Shown: positions 25,102 to 34,096 of the stretch, piece after piece
Numbering within the stretch: position 1 is the first letter of the stretch
How the letters are laid out: every line of letters starts with the position of its first letter
Source: Planctomycetota bacterium
GTDB lineage: Bacteria; Planctomycetota; UBA1135; GCA-002686595
Length of the DNA stretch: 64,000 bases
Assembly: GCA_014237855.1 (NCBI GenBank)
Contig: JABACD010000020.1
Coordinates: 25,022 to 89,021 of the forward strand
Direction: 5' to 3'
Made by a program: the position numbers and the translations under genes
Notes under the pieces: generated by a model
The model's database searches: none
What the model was told of the DNA's origin: nothing
Seen by the model: the letters and a program-made list of their open reading frames with translations, nothing else

Positions 25102-25935
25102 TCAGCTGCCCTGAAAGTCGGGCTTGCGCTTCTCCGCAAAGGCCGCCAGAGCCTCCAAACGGTCCTGGGTCTCGAGCGTCAGCGAGTAGCACTCGCTCTC
25201 GACGGCCAGGCCCTCCTCCTGCGGTAGCTCCGCCCCTTCGTCAATGGCTCGCTTGGCCGCACGCACGGCCACGGGTCCGTTGGAGGCAATGGCCAGCGCC
25301 AGCTCCTGGGCACAGGCCGCGAGCTCTCCGGCTCCTGCCAGGCGGTTGATGATGCCCAGCTCGAGGCCCTCCGCACCGTCGAAGCGTCGTGCCGTCAGGA
25401 TCAGGTCCTTGGCCACGGCCTTGCCGACCAATCGTGGCAGGCGCTGGGTACCGCCGGCACCAGGAATGATTGCCAGGGAGGTCTCGGTCAGGCCAAACCT
25501 CGAGTCAGCGGTCGCGACCCGCAGATCACAGGCCAGCAAGAGCTCCATGCCTCCACCGAAGGCGAATCCATTGACCACGGCAAGGGTCGGTTGCGGAAGG
25601 CGCTCGACATCGTCCATCAACGCCCGGATGTTCCGAACGAAGACGGGAACGAGCTCGACAGGCATGGTCTTGCGCTCCTTCAGGTCAGCTCCGGCGCAGA
25701 AGGCTCGCTCTCCCGCTCCCCGGATCAGAACACAGCGAATCGAGAGGTCCGTGGAGAGCTCCTCCAGCAGCAGACGGAATCGCTTGAGCGTGGGAAAGGA
25801 GAGGCAATTCATCACCTCTGGCCGGTTGATGGTCAGCGTGACCAGATCCCCCTCCCGCTCGCAGGTCACGAGTTCGGGGGAGTCGGGAACGTCGTCGGGA
25901 AAGTCCTCGCGGACGGCTCGTCGTGTCTCGGGCAT
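25102..25935 (-). CDS. Enoyl-CoA hydratase/isomerase family protein
   Basis: A 277-residue crotonase-fold protein. It has the oxyanion-hole stretches RAFCAGADLKERK and GFAFGGGMELLLACDLRVA. The two acidic residues of a hydratase are in place: Glu within GGGMEL and Glu in LTETSLAIIPGAGGTQRLPR. Members with this pattern include AUH-type methylglutaconyl-CoA hydratases and general enoyl-CoA hydratases, so a role in leucine or fatty-acid breakdown is plausible but not settled. ATG 25935 gives a normal N-terminus. It is 112 bases downstream of the LPS glycosyltransferase on the same strand and may be separately transcribed. Confidence 0.88.
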   Translation of the reverse strand: MPETRRAVREDFPDDVPDSPELVTCEREGDLVTLTINRPEVMNCLSFPTLKRFRLLLEELSTDLSIRCVLIRGAGERAFCAGADLKERKTMPVELVPVFVRNIRALMDDVERLPQPTLAVVNGFAFGGGMELLLACDLRVATADSRFGLTETSLAIIPGAGGTQRLPRLVGKAVAKDLILTARRFDGAEGLELGIINRLAGAGELAACAQELALAIASNGPVAVRAAKRAIDEGAELPQEEGLAVESECYSLTLETQDRLEALAAFAEKRKPDFQGS

Positions 25936-26047
25936 GATCTCGTTTCGCGGTCCGGGCCGGTACGTCGAGGAGGAGCTTAGCCTGGATTCCCTCCTGGATC
26001 GCAACGGCCCTCGAGGATTCCCCCTGCGCTCACCCACCAGCCAGCCA

Positions 26048-27121
26048 TCATCCGGCCCTTGTGGCCCGAAGCTGGTCGAGCACGGCCTGCACGATGGCCC
26101 CCGGGCGGAGCTCACCCAGGCAGGCTCCCCGCGCAGGCCCATCCCCCAGGGGGCACCGCTCTCGATGACAGGGCCCACACTCGATCTCGCGGCGTATGAC
26201 CACGACGGCCTCGTTGTGATCCGCGGTGTGCCTGGGGTCCGTGGGGCCGCAGAGTATGACGGCCGGGGTTGCGCTGGCCACGGCCAGATGACGGGGACCG
26301 CTGTCCGTCCCGAGGAAGAGGCGGCTCCCCTGGATCAGTGCAAGGAGCTCTCCGAGCGTCGGCGGAGGGGCATTGAAGAAGAATCCGCCTCCCTCCCCCA
26401 GGGCCTGCTGAATCTCGCGGGCCAGGGCGTCTTCGCCCGGCGCCGAGGCGATCACGACAGGAGGCGCACCCGCCTCACGTAGGCCTTCAATGACCTCGAC
26501 CCAGAGCTCCGCCGGCGCAGCCTTGGCGGAATCAAGGCGTGCAGAGCCATCAAGGAACAGGTAGGGATTCGCCCCGAGCCCGACCTCCGCCAGACGCGAA
26601 CGTACCGAGCGCAGGGCAGCCACCGCAGCTCCAAGCCGGGGCGCTCGCTCCACCACCGGAACGCCGAGGAGACCAGCGAGCTCGGCGCAGGTGGACCCAA
26701 AAGGTCGAGGGAGCCGTCGCAGGCCGCGACCGTGAGTGCCGAGGCCAACAGGGGTCGCCCCGCCCTCGAGGGCCGGCAGGTAGGATTCTGAGGCCAGCCA
26801 TGCCCGCCCCCCCGAGGACCAGCTGACCCGGGTCCCGACACCGGCTCGCAGGGCCCGCCAGAGGCTGCGGGCCGATCCATCGAGGAAGAGGGCCACATCG
26901 TGCCCACTCCAATCGCCAGTGGGCTCGACCCGTTCGACTCCCTCAAAGCGATCCTGGAGGAGATCGAAGAACCGCTCCGGCCCGCAGACGGTCAGCCGTC
27001 GAAACCGCCCGTCCAACCGCGCCAGATCGAGGCCTGCAAGGGTCGGCTCCGCCATGACGAAGTCACCCAGCCAGCTCGGCATCCGCACGAGGAGTGCATC
27101 TTCTCGGTGGAGGCGTGCCAC
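26048..27121 (-). CDS. Glycosyltransferase family 9 protein (heptosyltransferase-like), second copy
   Basis: A 357-residue GT-B transferase of the WaaC/WaaF/WaaQ type that adds heptose to LPS inner core from ADP-heptose. N-terminal LLVRMPSWLGDFVMAEPTL and C-terminal LFLGTDSGPRHLAVASATP with ILCGPTDPRHT are the family markers. It begins at GTG 27121 immediately after the stop of the neighbouring GT9 gene, so the pair is co-translated. It is more diverged than its neighbour, for example LDGSARLDSAKAA where donors are bound, so the acceptor or sugar may differ. Confidence 0.86.
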   Translation of the reverse strand: MARLHREDALLVRMPSWLGDFVMAEPTLAGLDLARLDGRFRRLTVCGPERFFDLLQDRFEGVERVEPTGDWSGHDVALFLDGSARSLWRALRAGVGTRVSWSSGGRAWLASESYLPALEGGATPVGLGTHGRGLRRLPRPFGSTCAELAGLLGVPVVERAPRLGAAVAALRSVRSRLAEVGLGANPYLFLDGSARLDSAKAAPAELWVEVIEGLREAGAPPVVIASAPGEDALAREIQQALGEGGGFFFNAPPPTLGELLALIQGSRLFLGTDSGPRHLAVASATPAVILCGPTDPRHTADHNEAVVVIRREIECGPCHRERCPLGDGPARGACLGELRPGAIVQAVLDQLRATRAG

Positions 27122-28159
27122 TCAGCTCCTCTCCAGCACCTCTTCACAGGCCCCGAGCACCTGCTGCACTGACAGGTCTGTCATGCAGCGGTGATGTCCG
27201 AGGGGGCAGGTGCGCTGGATGCAAGGTGAACACTCCAGACCCTCGACGCGCACCACTCGACAGTGCTCGAGCGACGTGGCTGTCAGCTCTGGAAAGTTCG
27301 GGCCCATGATCGACACGCAGGGAATATCGAAGGCCGCTGCGACCCAGCGTGGCCCCGAGTCACCAACCACCAGGAGGCGTGCACCCTTCACCTGGGCCTT
27401 CAGCCGCTCGAGATCCCGAGGGCTCTGGGAGAGTTCGATGGCCTCGTGGCGACAGGCCTCTCTCACCGCCCGCATCAAGGGCTCCTCCCCTGGCCCACCA
27501 CCGATCACCGCACGCCAGCCGTGACGCTGGTGGAGGGCGTCGAGCACGGCCGCGAAGCGATCGGGAGGCCACAGCTTGGCCGCGCCAAAGGCAGCCCCAG
27601 GGCAGCAGAGGACATGGTCCTCCCCAGGCGCCAGGCCGGCAGCGACCAGCTCCTCGGCGACCTGCTCTTCAAGCGACTCGCGCACCCACAGACGCGGGTG
27701 CAGTGAGGGCAGGTCAAGCCCCACGAGCCCAGCCGCATCTCGGTGGAGGTGGGCTGTTGGCACGGGCACCCGCCGTCCTGCTCGGGTCGGAGGAGCGAAG
27801 TGGTGGGTCAGGAGCCAGCGGCGTCCCGAGAGGGCACTCCCGGCTCGGATCGGCGTGCCTGAGCGCCAGGCACGCCAGGCTGCGCCCAGGGAATTGGAGA
27901 GCAGTAGCACGGCCTCGGCCTCGAGTACCCGGTAGTGCGCGGCCTCATCCCGGGAGCTGGAGAGCCCGACCAGGCGATCCGACCAGGGCGCGTCCGCCAG
28001 CAGCGGGAGCAGATGGGAGCGGACGAGAAAGCGCACGTCATCCCAATCAGCCGAGCGGGCTGCTGCCTCCAGGACCGGGGTCGCCATGACGATGTCCCCC
28101 ACCCAGTTGGGAACCCGCACCACGAGGCGGCCATGCCGCCGGGCCTCGGCAACAATCAT
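27122..28159 (-). CDS. waaF: Lipopolysaccharide heptosyltransferase II-like glycosyltransferase (GT9)
   Basis: A 345-residue GT9 protein. VVRVPNWVGDIVMATPVLEA at the N-terminus is typical of WaaF. LCCPGAAFGAAKLWPPDRFA (donor site), VVGDSGPRWVAAAF and GPNFPELTATSLEH with the cysteine-containing LECSPCIQRTCPLGHHRC are all family features. It should add the second heptose to the Kdo-heptose core. It overlaps the upstream kinase gene by ATGA and abuts the second GT9. The symbol is by similarity to the WaaF group; other GT9 roles are possible. Confidence 0.86.
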   Translation of the reverse strand: MIVAEARRHGRLVVRVPNWVGDIVMATPVLEAAARSADWDDVRFLVRSHLLPLLADAPWSDRLVGLSSSRDEAAHYRVLEAEAVLLLSNSLGAAWRAWRSGTPIRAGSALSGRRWLLTHHFAPPTRAGRRVPVPTAHLHRDAAGLVGLDLPSLHPRLWVRESLEEQVAEELVAAGLAPGEDHVLCCPGAAFGAAKLWPPDRFAAVLDALHQRHGWRAVIGGGPGEEPLMRAVREACRHEAIELSQSPRDLERLKAQVKGARLLVVGDSGPRWVAAAFDIPCVSIMGPNFPELTATSLEHCRVVRVEGLECSPCIQRTCPLGHHRCMTDLSVQQVLGACEEVLERS

Positions 28160-29013
28160 CTGCCCTCCTCCAGGGCTGCAGTGAAGCTCGTGCCACCCCT
28201 TGGCTCATGGGCAGCCATCCGGCGCTGCTTGGCCCGGACAGCCCTCAGGAGGCGCCTACGTGCCGAGCGGCCTCGAGCTCCGTGAGCGTCCAGCCAGCGC
28301 GCGAGAAAGCGCAGCTGGAGGCGCCCACCAACCCCAGATGGAGTGGAGTGCGCCAGGGCCGCCAGGTCCTTCACGAACCAGCGCCCTCGCGGTTGGCGTT
28401 CCCGTCTTGCTCGCTGGACATCGATGAGGACCAGGCGCTGCCCGGCAGCTCCGTGGTTCTCTGCCACGAGGAAGTGATCCAGGTAGAGGTCTCGGTGATA
28501 CCAGCCGGCCTCGTGCAACCCGGTGACGATTTCGATCACGGAGTCGAACCATCGACCGGCCTGGGAGGGATCCCGGAGCAGAAGCTGGCGCAGGTCCTCC
28601 CGGTGGTCAATTCGCTCCATGACCACCAGGGAGAGGGTCGGGTCCTCCGCACTGACATGGCAGCCCAGGGCGCGGGGTACGGGGAGCCCCAGGGCCCGGA
28701 GCTCCTCCAGGAATTCAAACTCCCGCCGAGCAGGCCCCCGTGCCCGCAAGCCCATGAGCCGGTCACGCCAGCCCTCCAGGCCGGGCCCACCTCGGTAGCG
28801 CTTCACGATGGTCTCAAGGCCCACGGCGCTGGTCCAGGCAAAGGTCTCCTTGCCTGGGCCACGGCGCAGCAGGACCCTGGGCCTCAGGGAGGCCAGGGAC
28901 TCGAGCTCCTCAGGGCCGATCGTGGCCCCAGGGCGGAGAGCCACAGCTCGAGGGCTGGCCAGGTCTGGCGAATCGCCTCGAACCGGGCCTCGTACTGGTC
29001 TTTGGGTGCACAT
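28156..29013 (-). CDS. LPS core kinase, KdkA/WaaP family
   Basis: A 285-residue kinase-fold protein that phosphorylates Kdo or heptose in the LPS core. The catalytic loop [13 protein letters not shown], the metal-binding [10 protein letters not shown], and [12 protein letters not shown] match the lipopolysaccharide kinase family. [12 protein letters not shown] is the hinge. Start at ATG 29013; an in-frame start at 29070 is possible but adds no conserved residues. First gene of a three-gene operon with the two GT9 transferases. Which sugar it phosphorylates is not readable. Confidence 0.83.
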   Translation of the reverse strand: MCTQRPVRGPVRGDSPDLASPRAVALRPGATIGPEELESLASLRPRVLLRRGPGKETFAWTSAVGLETIVKRYRGGPGLEGWRDRLMGLRARGPARREFEFLEELRALGLPVPRALGCHVSAEDPTLSLVVMERIDHREDLRQLLLRDPSQAGRWFDSVIEIVTGLHEAGWYHRDLYLDHFLVAENHGAAGQRLVLIDVQRARRERQPRGRWFVKDLAALAHSTPSGVGGRLQLRFLARWLDAHGARGRSARRRLLRAVRAKQRRMAAHEPRGGTSFTAALEEGR

Positions 29014-29317
29014 CAGGTCGATCTCCAGGACCAAGATTGTGCTGCCTGGACGACCGGCTGACGAGGGCAATTCGAGCCCACTCGACCCCGGTCCGCCCGG
29101 CCGAGAGCCAGGTCACGAGGCAATCTCTTTCTGCCTCTGGAAAAAAAGAGCCGATTGGGGGCTTTCACTCGGCGCTCCGGGAATCTCGAATGAGCAGTTA
29201 GCAACCTGGTTCTCAACTGCTTCGAGCCACCCGGCTGCTGAATCCAGTCGAGCCAGTCCGCAGGGATCGCCACGACGCTCCTTCTTCACACCTCTCCGAA
29301 CCACCAGCCTCCCCCCA
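29014..29317. other. 304-base divergent intergenic region
   Basis: It separates the minus-strand LPS operon from the plus-strand dehydrogenase pair, so it should carry both promoters. I see an A7 run near 29141 but no hexamer pair or hairpin that I would name. No gene is evident. Confidence 0.4.
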
Positions 29318-30604
29318 ATGTCGAAAGCTCCTGCCGCGGTCACTGCGTCTCAGGAATTGGACGAATTCAATCCGTTCCTTTCGATGGCGCAGCTCTTCGA
29401 CAATGCTGCGCGCCTCCTGAACCTCGACGAGGGCATGCAGGAAGTCCTGCGGCGCCCGGACCGTGAGCTGACCGTGTCGCTTCCGATCGTCATGGATGAC
29501 GGAAGCACAAAGGTCTTCACCGGATACCGGGTTCAGCACAACTTCCTTCGTGGTCCCTGTAAGGGAGGAATTCGATTCGCTCCCGACGTCAACCTCGATG
29601 AAGTTCGTGCCCTCTCCGCCTGGATGACGTGGAAGTGTTCCGTGGTGGACATCCCCTTCGGTGGTGGCAAGGGTGGAGTCATCTGCGATCCGCGCGAACT
29701 GTCCAAACGAGAACTTGAACAGATCACGCGACGCTATACAGCCTCGATCATGGACATACTCGGTCCAGACCGTGACGTACCGGCGCCGGACATGAATACG
29801 GACGAGCAGACCATGGCGTGGATCATGGACACCTACTCGATGCACGTTCGCCGGACGACGACCGCTGTCGTCACCGGCAAGCCGATTTCAATCGGCGGAA
29901 GTCGCGGACGAAGAGAGGCCACAGGACGCGGCGTGATGCTGGTCTGTCGTGAGGCCATGAAGAGGCTGGGCCGTCGCCCCGAGAACACGCGCGTGATCGT
30001 CCAGGGATCAGGCAATGTGGGAGGAATAGGTGCCTTGCTGCTCTATCGCGAGGGCTACAAGATCATCTCGCTCTCCGACATGTACGGGGCCATCGTCAAC
30101 GAGAACGGACTCGACGTGCCGCAGGTTCTCGAGCACTTGCGACAGCACCGACGGCTGGAGGGATATCCCGAGGCTGAGTCCGTGGCAAACGCGGATCAGA
30201 TCTTCATGGACTGTGATGTGCTCGTCCCCGCAGCCACCGAGAACCAGATAACCTCTCGAAATGCCAATCGCATCAAGGCTCGATTGATCGTCGAGGGCGC
30301 CAATGGCCCCACAACTGCGGCTGCCCAGGAAATCCTGGATGAGCGTGGCGTGACGGTCGTACCCGACATCCTCGCCAACGCCGGCGGCGTGACAGTCAGC
30401 TACTTCGAGTGGGTCCAGGACCGCATGGGCTACTTCTGGACGGAGGAGATCGTCAACACACGCCTTGAGCAGGCGATCGTCAAGGCCTTCAACGACGTGA
30501 ACGATACCGCCAAGAAGTACGATGTCTCGATGCGCACGGCGGCCTACGTCCTGGCGATCGAACGTGTGGCGAATGTCTACCGGATGCGCGGCGTCTTCGG
30601 TTGA
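29318..30604 (+). CDS. gdhB: Glutamate dehydrogenase family protein, catalytically complete copy
   Basis: A 428-residue Glu/Leu/Phe/Val dehydrogenase that interconverts glutamate and 2-oxoglutarate with ammonia and NAD(P). All active-site residues are present: Lys82 in GPCKGGIRF, Lys106 in MTWKCS, Lys118 in PFGGGKGG, Asp158 in APDMNTDE, and the Ser in VSYFEWVQ. The nucleotide site is [11 protein letters not shown]. Start at ATG 29318; the frame is open far upstream but conservation begins at [13 protein letters not shown] diverged paralogue follows after 19 bases, an arrangement like the catalytic plus regulatory pair of Thermus. The symbol follows that analogy. Confidence 0.9.
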   Translation: MSKAPAAVTASQELDEFNPFLSMAQLFDNAARLLNLDEGMQEVLRRPDRELTVSLPIVMDDGSTKVFTGYRVQHNFLRGPCKGGIRFAPDVNLDEVRALSAWMTWKCSVVDIPFGGGKGGVICDPRELSKRELEQITRRYTASIMDILGPDRDVPAPDMNTDEQTMAWIMDTYSMHVRRTTTAVVTGKPISIGGSRGRREATGRGVMLVCREAMKRLGRRPENTRVIVQGSGNVGGIGALLLYREGYKIISLSDMYGAIVNENGLDVPQVLEHLRQHRRLEGYPEAESVANADQIFMDCDVLVPAATENQITSRNANRIKARLIVEGANGPTTAAAQEILDERGVTVVPDILANAGGVTVSYFEWVQDRMGYFWTEEIVNTRLEQAIVKAFNDVNDTAKKYDVSMRTAAYVLAIERVANVYRMRGVFG

Positions 30605-30623
30605 TCCACCGGAATCCTTACCG

Positions 30624-31937
30624 ATGAATCCCAACCCCACCGAAGAGGGCCAGGCCGAGGAGCTTCTCCCCAGCACTCCGCTCCTCGACGACGAGACACC
30701 CTTTGCCTCCATGATGGCCAGCTTCGATGAAGCCGCCATGGAGATCGGGATTGACCGCGATAGCTACTCGGTCCTGCGGAAACCCGACCGAGAGATCTCG
30801 GTTTCGATTCCTGTCCGCCTCGACAACGGCTCGCTCGCCGTCTTCGACGGCTATCGTATCCAGCACAATGCAGGGCTTGGCCCCTTCCTCGGTCCCTTGC
30901 GAATCGAGAAGGAGCTGCGGGTCGACGACCTGCGCGCCATCGCCGCCTGGATGACCTGGAAGTGCGCCGTGCTCAACGTACCCTTTGGTGGCTCCGCCGG
31001 CGGGATCCGGATCGATTCTCTCACTCACTCCACCGGTGAGGTGGAGCGTGCCGTGCGCCGCTATGCCGCGAGCCTCTCGGATGACATCGGCCCGGACCGC
31101 GACGTCTTCGCCACGGACATCCATGCTGGCGAGCAGGTCATGGCCTGGATCATGGACACCGTCTCGATGCACCGGCGCGTGACCGAGAATGCTGCTGTGA
31201 CCGGCAAGCCCACCTCCATGGGCGGAACCCTCGGTCACGAGGATGCGGTCGCCCAGGGACTGAGGGTGATCCTTCGGCTTGCCTGCGAGCGCTACAAGCT
31301 CAACAGCGGACCTCTTCGGATCGCCATTCAGGGAGCTGGCACCGTCGGCGGGAACCTGGCCGATATCCTGGCTGCAGATGGACATCGAATCGTCGGGATC
31401 TCGGACGTTTCCGGAGCCCTGCTATCGAAGAATGGGCTCGATATCCCCAGTGTGCTGCAGTGGCGCAAGGATTCCGGTGCCCTGGCCGCCTACACCGGCC
31501 CCTGCGATCACGGCTCGAATGCAGATCTGCTGGCAACCGAGTGTGATGTGCTGATCCCCTGCGCGGTGGCCAATGCCATCAACTCCAGGAATGCCCACAC
31601 CATCAACTGCCAGCTCCTGGTGGAGGGCGCTCACGGACCGATCTCCGCCAAGGCTGACTGGTTGTTGCACAACAACCAGGGCATCCCGATCGTCCCCGAC
31701 ATCCTGGCCAACGGGGGAAGCGTGGTGATGAGCTACTTCGAGTGGGTGCAGAACAGGATGGGCTACACCTGGATCCACCCGGTGATCAACAAGCGCCTGA
31801 GGCGCTTCATGACCGAGGCCTGGAACTCCTCGGTGAAGATGACCGACGAGCGTGGAGTCCGCCTGCGCATGGCGGCCAGCATGCTCGCCGTCCAGCGAAT
31901 TGCTGCGGCGGACGCCCTCCGGGGAATCTACGCCTGA
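30624..31937 (+). CDS. gdhA: Glutamate dehydrogenase paralogue lacking active-site lysines, probable regulatory subunit
   Basis: 437 residues, co-linear with the preceding enzyme. The substrate lysine of the KGG motif is Leu89 (GPFLGPLR). The catalytic lysine of GGGKGG is Ala125 (PFGGSAGG). Lys113, Asp165, the Ser of MSYFEWVQ and the nucleotide motif IQGAGTVGG are kept. Such a protein should fold and bind nucleotide but is unlikely to turn over glutamate. In Thermus thermophilus a GdhA/GdhB pair is known in which one subunit is regulatory and leucine activates the complex; a similar heteromer is my inference here. ATG 30624. Confidence 0.8.
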   Translation: MNPNPTEEGQAEELLPSTPLLDDETPFASMMASFDEAAMEIGIDRDSYSVLRKPDREISVSIPVRLDNGSLAVFDGYRIQHNAGLGPFLGPLRIEKELRVDDLRAIAAWMTWKCAVLNVPFGGSAGGIRIDSLTHSTGEVERAVRRYAASLSDDIGPDRDVFATDIHAGEQVMAWIMDTVSMHRRVTENAAVTGKPTSMGGTLGHEDAVAQGLRVILRLACERYKLNSGPLRIAIQGAGTVGGNLADILAADGHRIVGISDVSGALLSKNGLDIPSVLQWRKDSGALAAYTGPCDHGSNADLLATECDVLIPCAVANAINSRNAHTINCQLLVEGAHGPISAKADWLLHNNQGIPIVPDILANGGSVVMSYFEWVQNRMGYTWIHPVINKRLRRFMTEAWNSSVKMTDERGVRLRMAASMLAVQRIAAADALRGIYA

Positions 31938-31944
31938 GGCTCGA

Positions 31945-32289
31945 GTGGTCACCGAGCCGATCAGCTGGGAGGACTTCACCAGGGTCGAACTCAGGGTCGG
32001 ACGAGTGCTCTCGGCTCGCGAGTTCCCCGAGGCTCGCAAGCCGGCCTACGTGCTGGAGGTCGACCTCGGGCCCGAGCTGGGTGTCCGAAAGTCGAGCGCA
32101 CAGATCACCGAGCGCTACACGCCCGACGAGCTGGTCGGGCGTCTGGTCGTCGCAGTGGTCAACTTCCCCCCCAAGCAGATCGGCCCCTTGATGAGTGAAT
32201 GCCTGGTCACGGGCTTTCACGACGTGCAAGGTCAGGTCTTGCTCTGCACTCCAGACGGAGAGGTGCCCCTCGGCAGCAGGCTGCTCTAG
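31945..32289 (+). CDS. csaA: tRNA-binding protein, CsaA family
   Basis: A 114-residue OB-fold protein related to the C-terminal domain of methionyl-tRNA synthetase. VELRVGRVLSAREFPEARKPAYVLEVDLG, split here as RVELRVGRVLSA and EARKPAYVLEV, together with KSSAQITERY, VVAVVNFPPKQIGP and MSECLVTGF are diagnostic. CsaA was described as a secretion chaperone in Bacillus and also binds tRNA. GTG 31945 begins seven bases after the dehydrogenase stop, so it is likely in the same transcript, with no evident functional link. Converges with glnS. Confidence 0.9.
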   Translation: MVTEPISWEDFTRVELRVGRVLSAREFPEARKPAYVLEVDLGPELGVRKSSAQITERYTPDELVGRLVVAVVNFPPKQIGPLMSECLVTGFHDVQGQVLLCTPDGEVPLGSRLL

Positions 32290-32312
32290 GTAACGCGGCT
32301 CCTGATCGGGAC

Positions 32313-34010
32313 CTACTTGGACTGCTTCTGGATCTTTGCCCAGGAGTCACGCAAGGCGACCGAGCGGTTGAAGATCGGTGCACCGGGCTTCGAGTCGACA
32401 CGATCGACGCAGAAGTAGCCCAGACGTTCGAACTGGAAGGTGTCCCCCACCGAAGCACTGGCGAGAGAGGGCTCGAGCATCGCGTCCGATAGCACGGTCT
32501 TCGACTCGGGATTCAGGTGGTTCTTGAAGCTCCCACCCTTGCGGAACTCCATTGGGTTGGGGTGCTTGAAGAGGTGGTCATAGAGCCGAACCTCTCCCTT
32601 GAAGGCATGCGCCGAGGAGACCCAGTGCATGGTCGCCTTGATCTTTCGGCCGTCGGGAGAGTCTCCACCGCGGGTCTGGGGATCGTAGGTTGCGTGGACC
32701 TCGGTCACCTCTCCAGTCTCCGGATCGGTCAGGAAGTCCGTGCAGGTGATGTAGTAGGCGTAGCGCAAGCGGACCTCATTCCCAGGGGCCAGGCGCCAGA
32801 ACTTCTTCGGCGGTTCAGCTCGAAAGTCATCGCGTTCGATGTAGATCTCACGACTGAACGGCAGCAGACGAGTCCCGGCTGACTCGTCCTCGGGATTGTT
32901 GACCGCCTCGAGCTCCTCGGTCTCGCCCTCCGGATAGTTCGTGATGACCACCTTGAGCGGGTCGAGGACGCCCATCACCCGGGGGGCAGTCTTGTTGAGT
33001 TCAGCACGAAGAGCGTTCTCCAGCAGGACCATCTCGATGGTGCTGTTGAACTTCGCCACGCCGATCCCCCGGAGAAAGTCACGAATGGAGCCGGGCGTGT
33101 AGCCCCGCCGTCGGAGCCCTGCGATGGTCAGCATGCGCGGGTCATCCCAGCCATCGACCAGCCCCTCCTCCACGAGCTGGATCATGTAGCGCTTCGAGAG
33201 AATTCCGAAGGACAGGTTCAGTCTCGCGAACTCGATCTGTCGGGGGTGAAAGACTCCCAGCCTGTCCAGGCACCAGTCATAGAGCGGCCGATGATTCTCG
33301 AACTCCAGGCTGCACAGAGAGTGGGTCACGCCCTCGATCGAGTCCGACTGTCCGTGGGCCCAGTCATACATCGGGTAGATCGGCCACTCTTCACCGGTCC
33401 GGTCGTGAGGCACCTTTCGAACCCGGTAGAGGGCTGGATCTCGCAGATTCAAGTTGGGCGAGGCCATGTCGATCCGGGCACGCAGGACCCGCGAGCCATC
33501 CTCGAATTCACCGGCGCGCATGCGCTCGAAGAGATCTCGGTTCTCGGCAGCAGGGCGGTCTCGGAAGGGGCTGTTGGTTCCGGGTGTCGTGGCCGTCCCA
33601 CGCCCCTTGGCCATCTCCTCTGCGTTCTGATCATCGACGTAGGCGTCCCCCTGCTCGATCAGCTGCAAGGCGTACTGATACAGCTGCTCGAAGTAGTCCG
33701 AAGCGTAGAAGAGATTGTCGCCCCAGTCATAGCCAAGCCAGCGGATGTCCTCCTGGATCGACTCCACGTACTCCTCCTCCTCCTTCGCCGGATTCGTGTC
33801 GTCGAAGCGCAGGTTGCACCGGCCCCCGAACTCCTCGGCGATCTGGAAGTTCACGCTGATTGCCTTTGCGTGTCCGATATGCAGGTAACCGCTGGGCTCG
33901 GGAGGAAAGCGGGTCACAACCACGCCATCGTTCTTGCCCTGCTCCACATCCTCCGCGACTCGTGATCGAACGAAGTCTCGGGGCGCGGATTTCTCTTCGG
34001 TCGGTTCCAT
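32313..34010 (-). CDS. glnS: Glutaminyl-tRNA synthetase
   Basis: A 565-residue class I synthetase that charges tRNA-Gln directly. HIGH is present in GYLHIGHAKA and the KMSKS loop is reduced to FGILSKRYM, as in true GlnRS. RFDDTNPAKEEEEYV and PTMYDWAHG-like YPMYDWAHGQSDSIEGVTHS separate it from GluRS. The C-terminal anticodon-binding beta barrels are present (HWVSSAHAFKGEVRLYDHLF). A dedicated GlnRS suggests the indirect amidation route is not needed for Gln-tRNA. ATG 34010 preferred over GTG 34049. It is downstream of rlmN by 86 bases on the same strand. Confidence 0.96.
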   Translation of the reverse strand: MEPTEEKSAPRDFVRSRVAEDVEQGKNDGVVVTRFPPEPSGYLHIGHAKAISVNFQIAEEFGGRCNLRFDDTNPAKEEEEYVESIQEDIRWLGYDWGDNLFYASDYFEQLYQYALQLIEQGDAYVDDQNAEEMAKGRGTATTPGTNSPFRDRPAAENRDLFERMRAGEFEDGSRVLRARIDMASPNLNLRDPALYRVRKVPHDRTGEEWPIYPMYDWAHGQSDSIEGVTHSLCSLEFENHRPLYDWCLDRLGVFHPRQIEFARLNLSFGILSKRYMIQLVEEGLVDGWDDPRMLTIAGLRRRGYTPGSIRDFLRGIGVAKFNSTIEMVLLENALRAELNKTAPRVMGVLDPLKVVITNYPEGETEELEAVNNPEDESAGTRLLPFSREIYIERDDFRAEPPKKFWRLAPGNEVRLRYAYYITCTDFLTDPETGEVTEVHATYDPQTRGGDSPDGRKIKATMHWVSSAHAFKGEVRLYDHLFKHPNPMEFRKGGSFKNHLNPESKTVLSDAMLEPSLASASVGDTFQFERLGYFCVDRVDSKPGAPIFNRSVALRDSWAKIQKQSK

Positions 34011-34096
34011 CACGGCGTTGGGGCTCTGGCTCTTTGGTTGGAGGGTCACCAGCGGCGACCGGGGAGGCGCTTATTCTCCGCCCCGCGGCCAGAATC

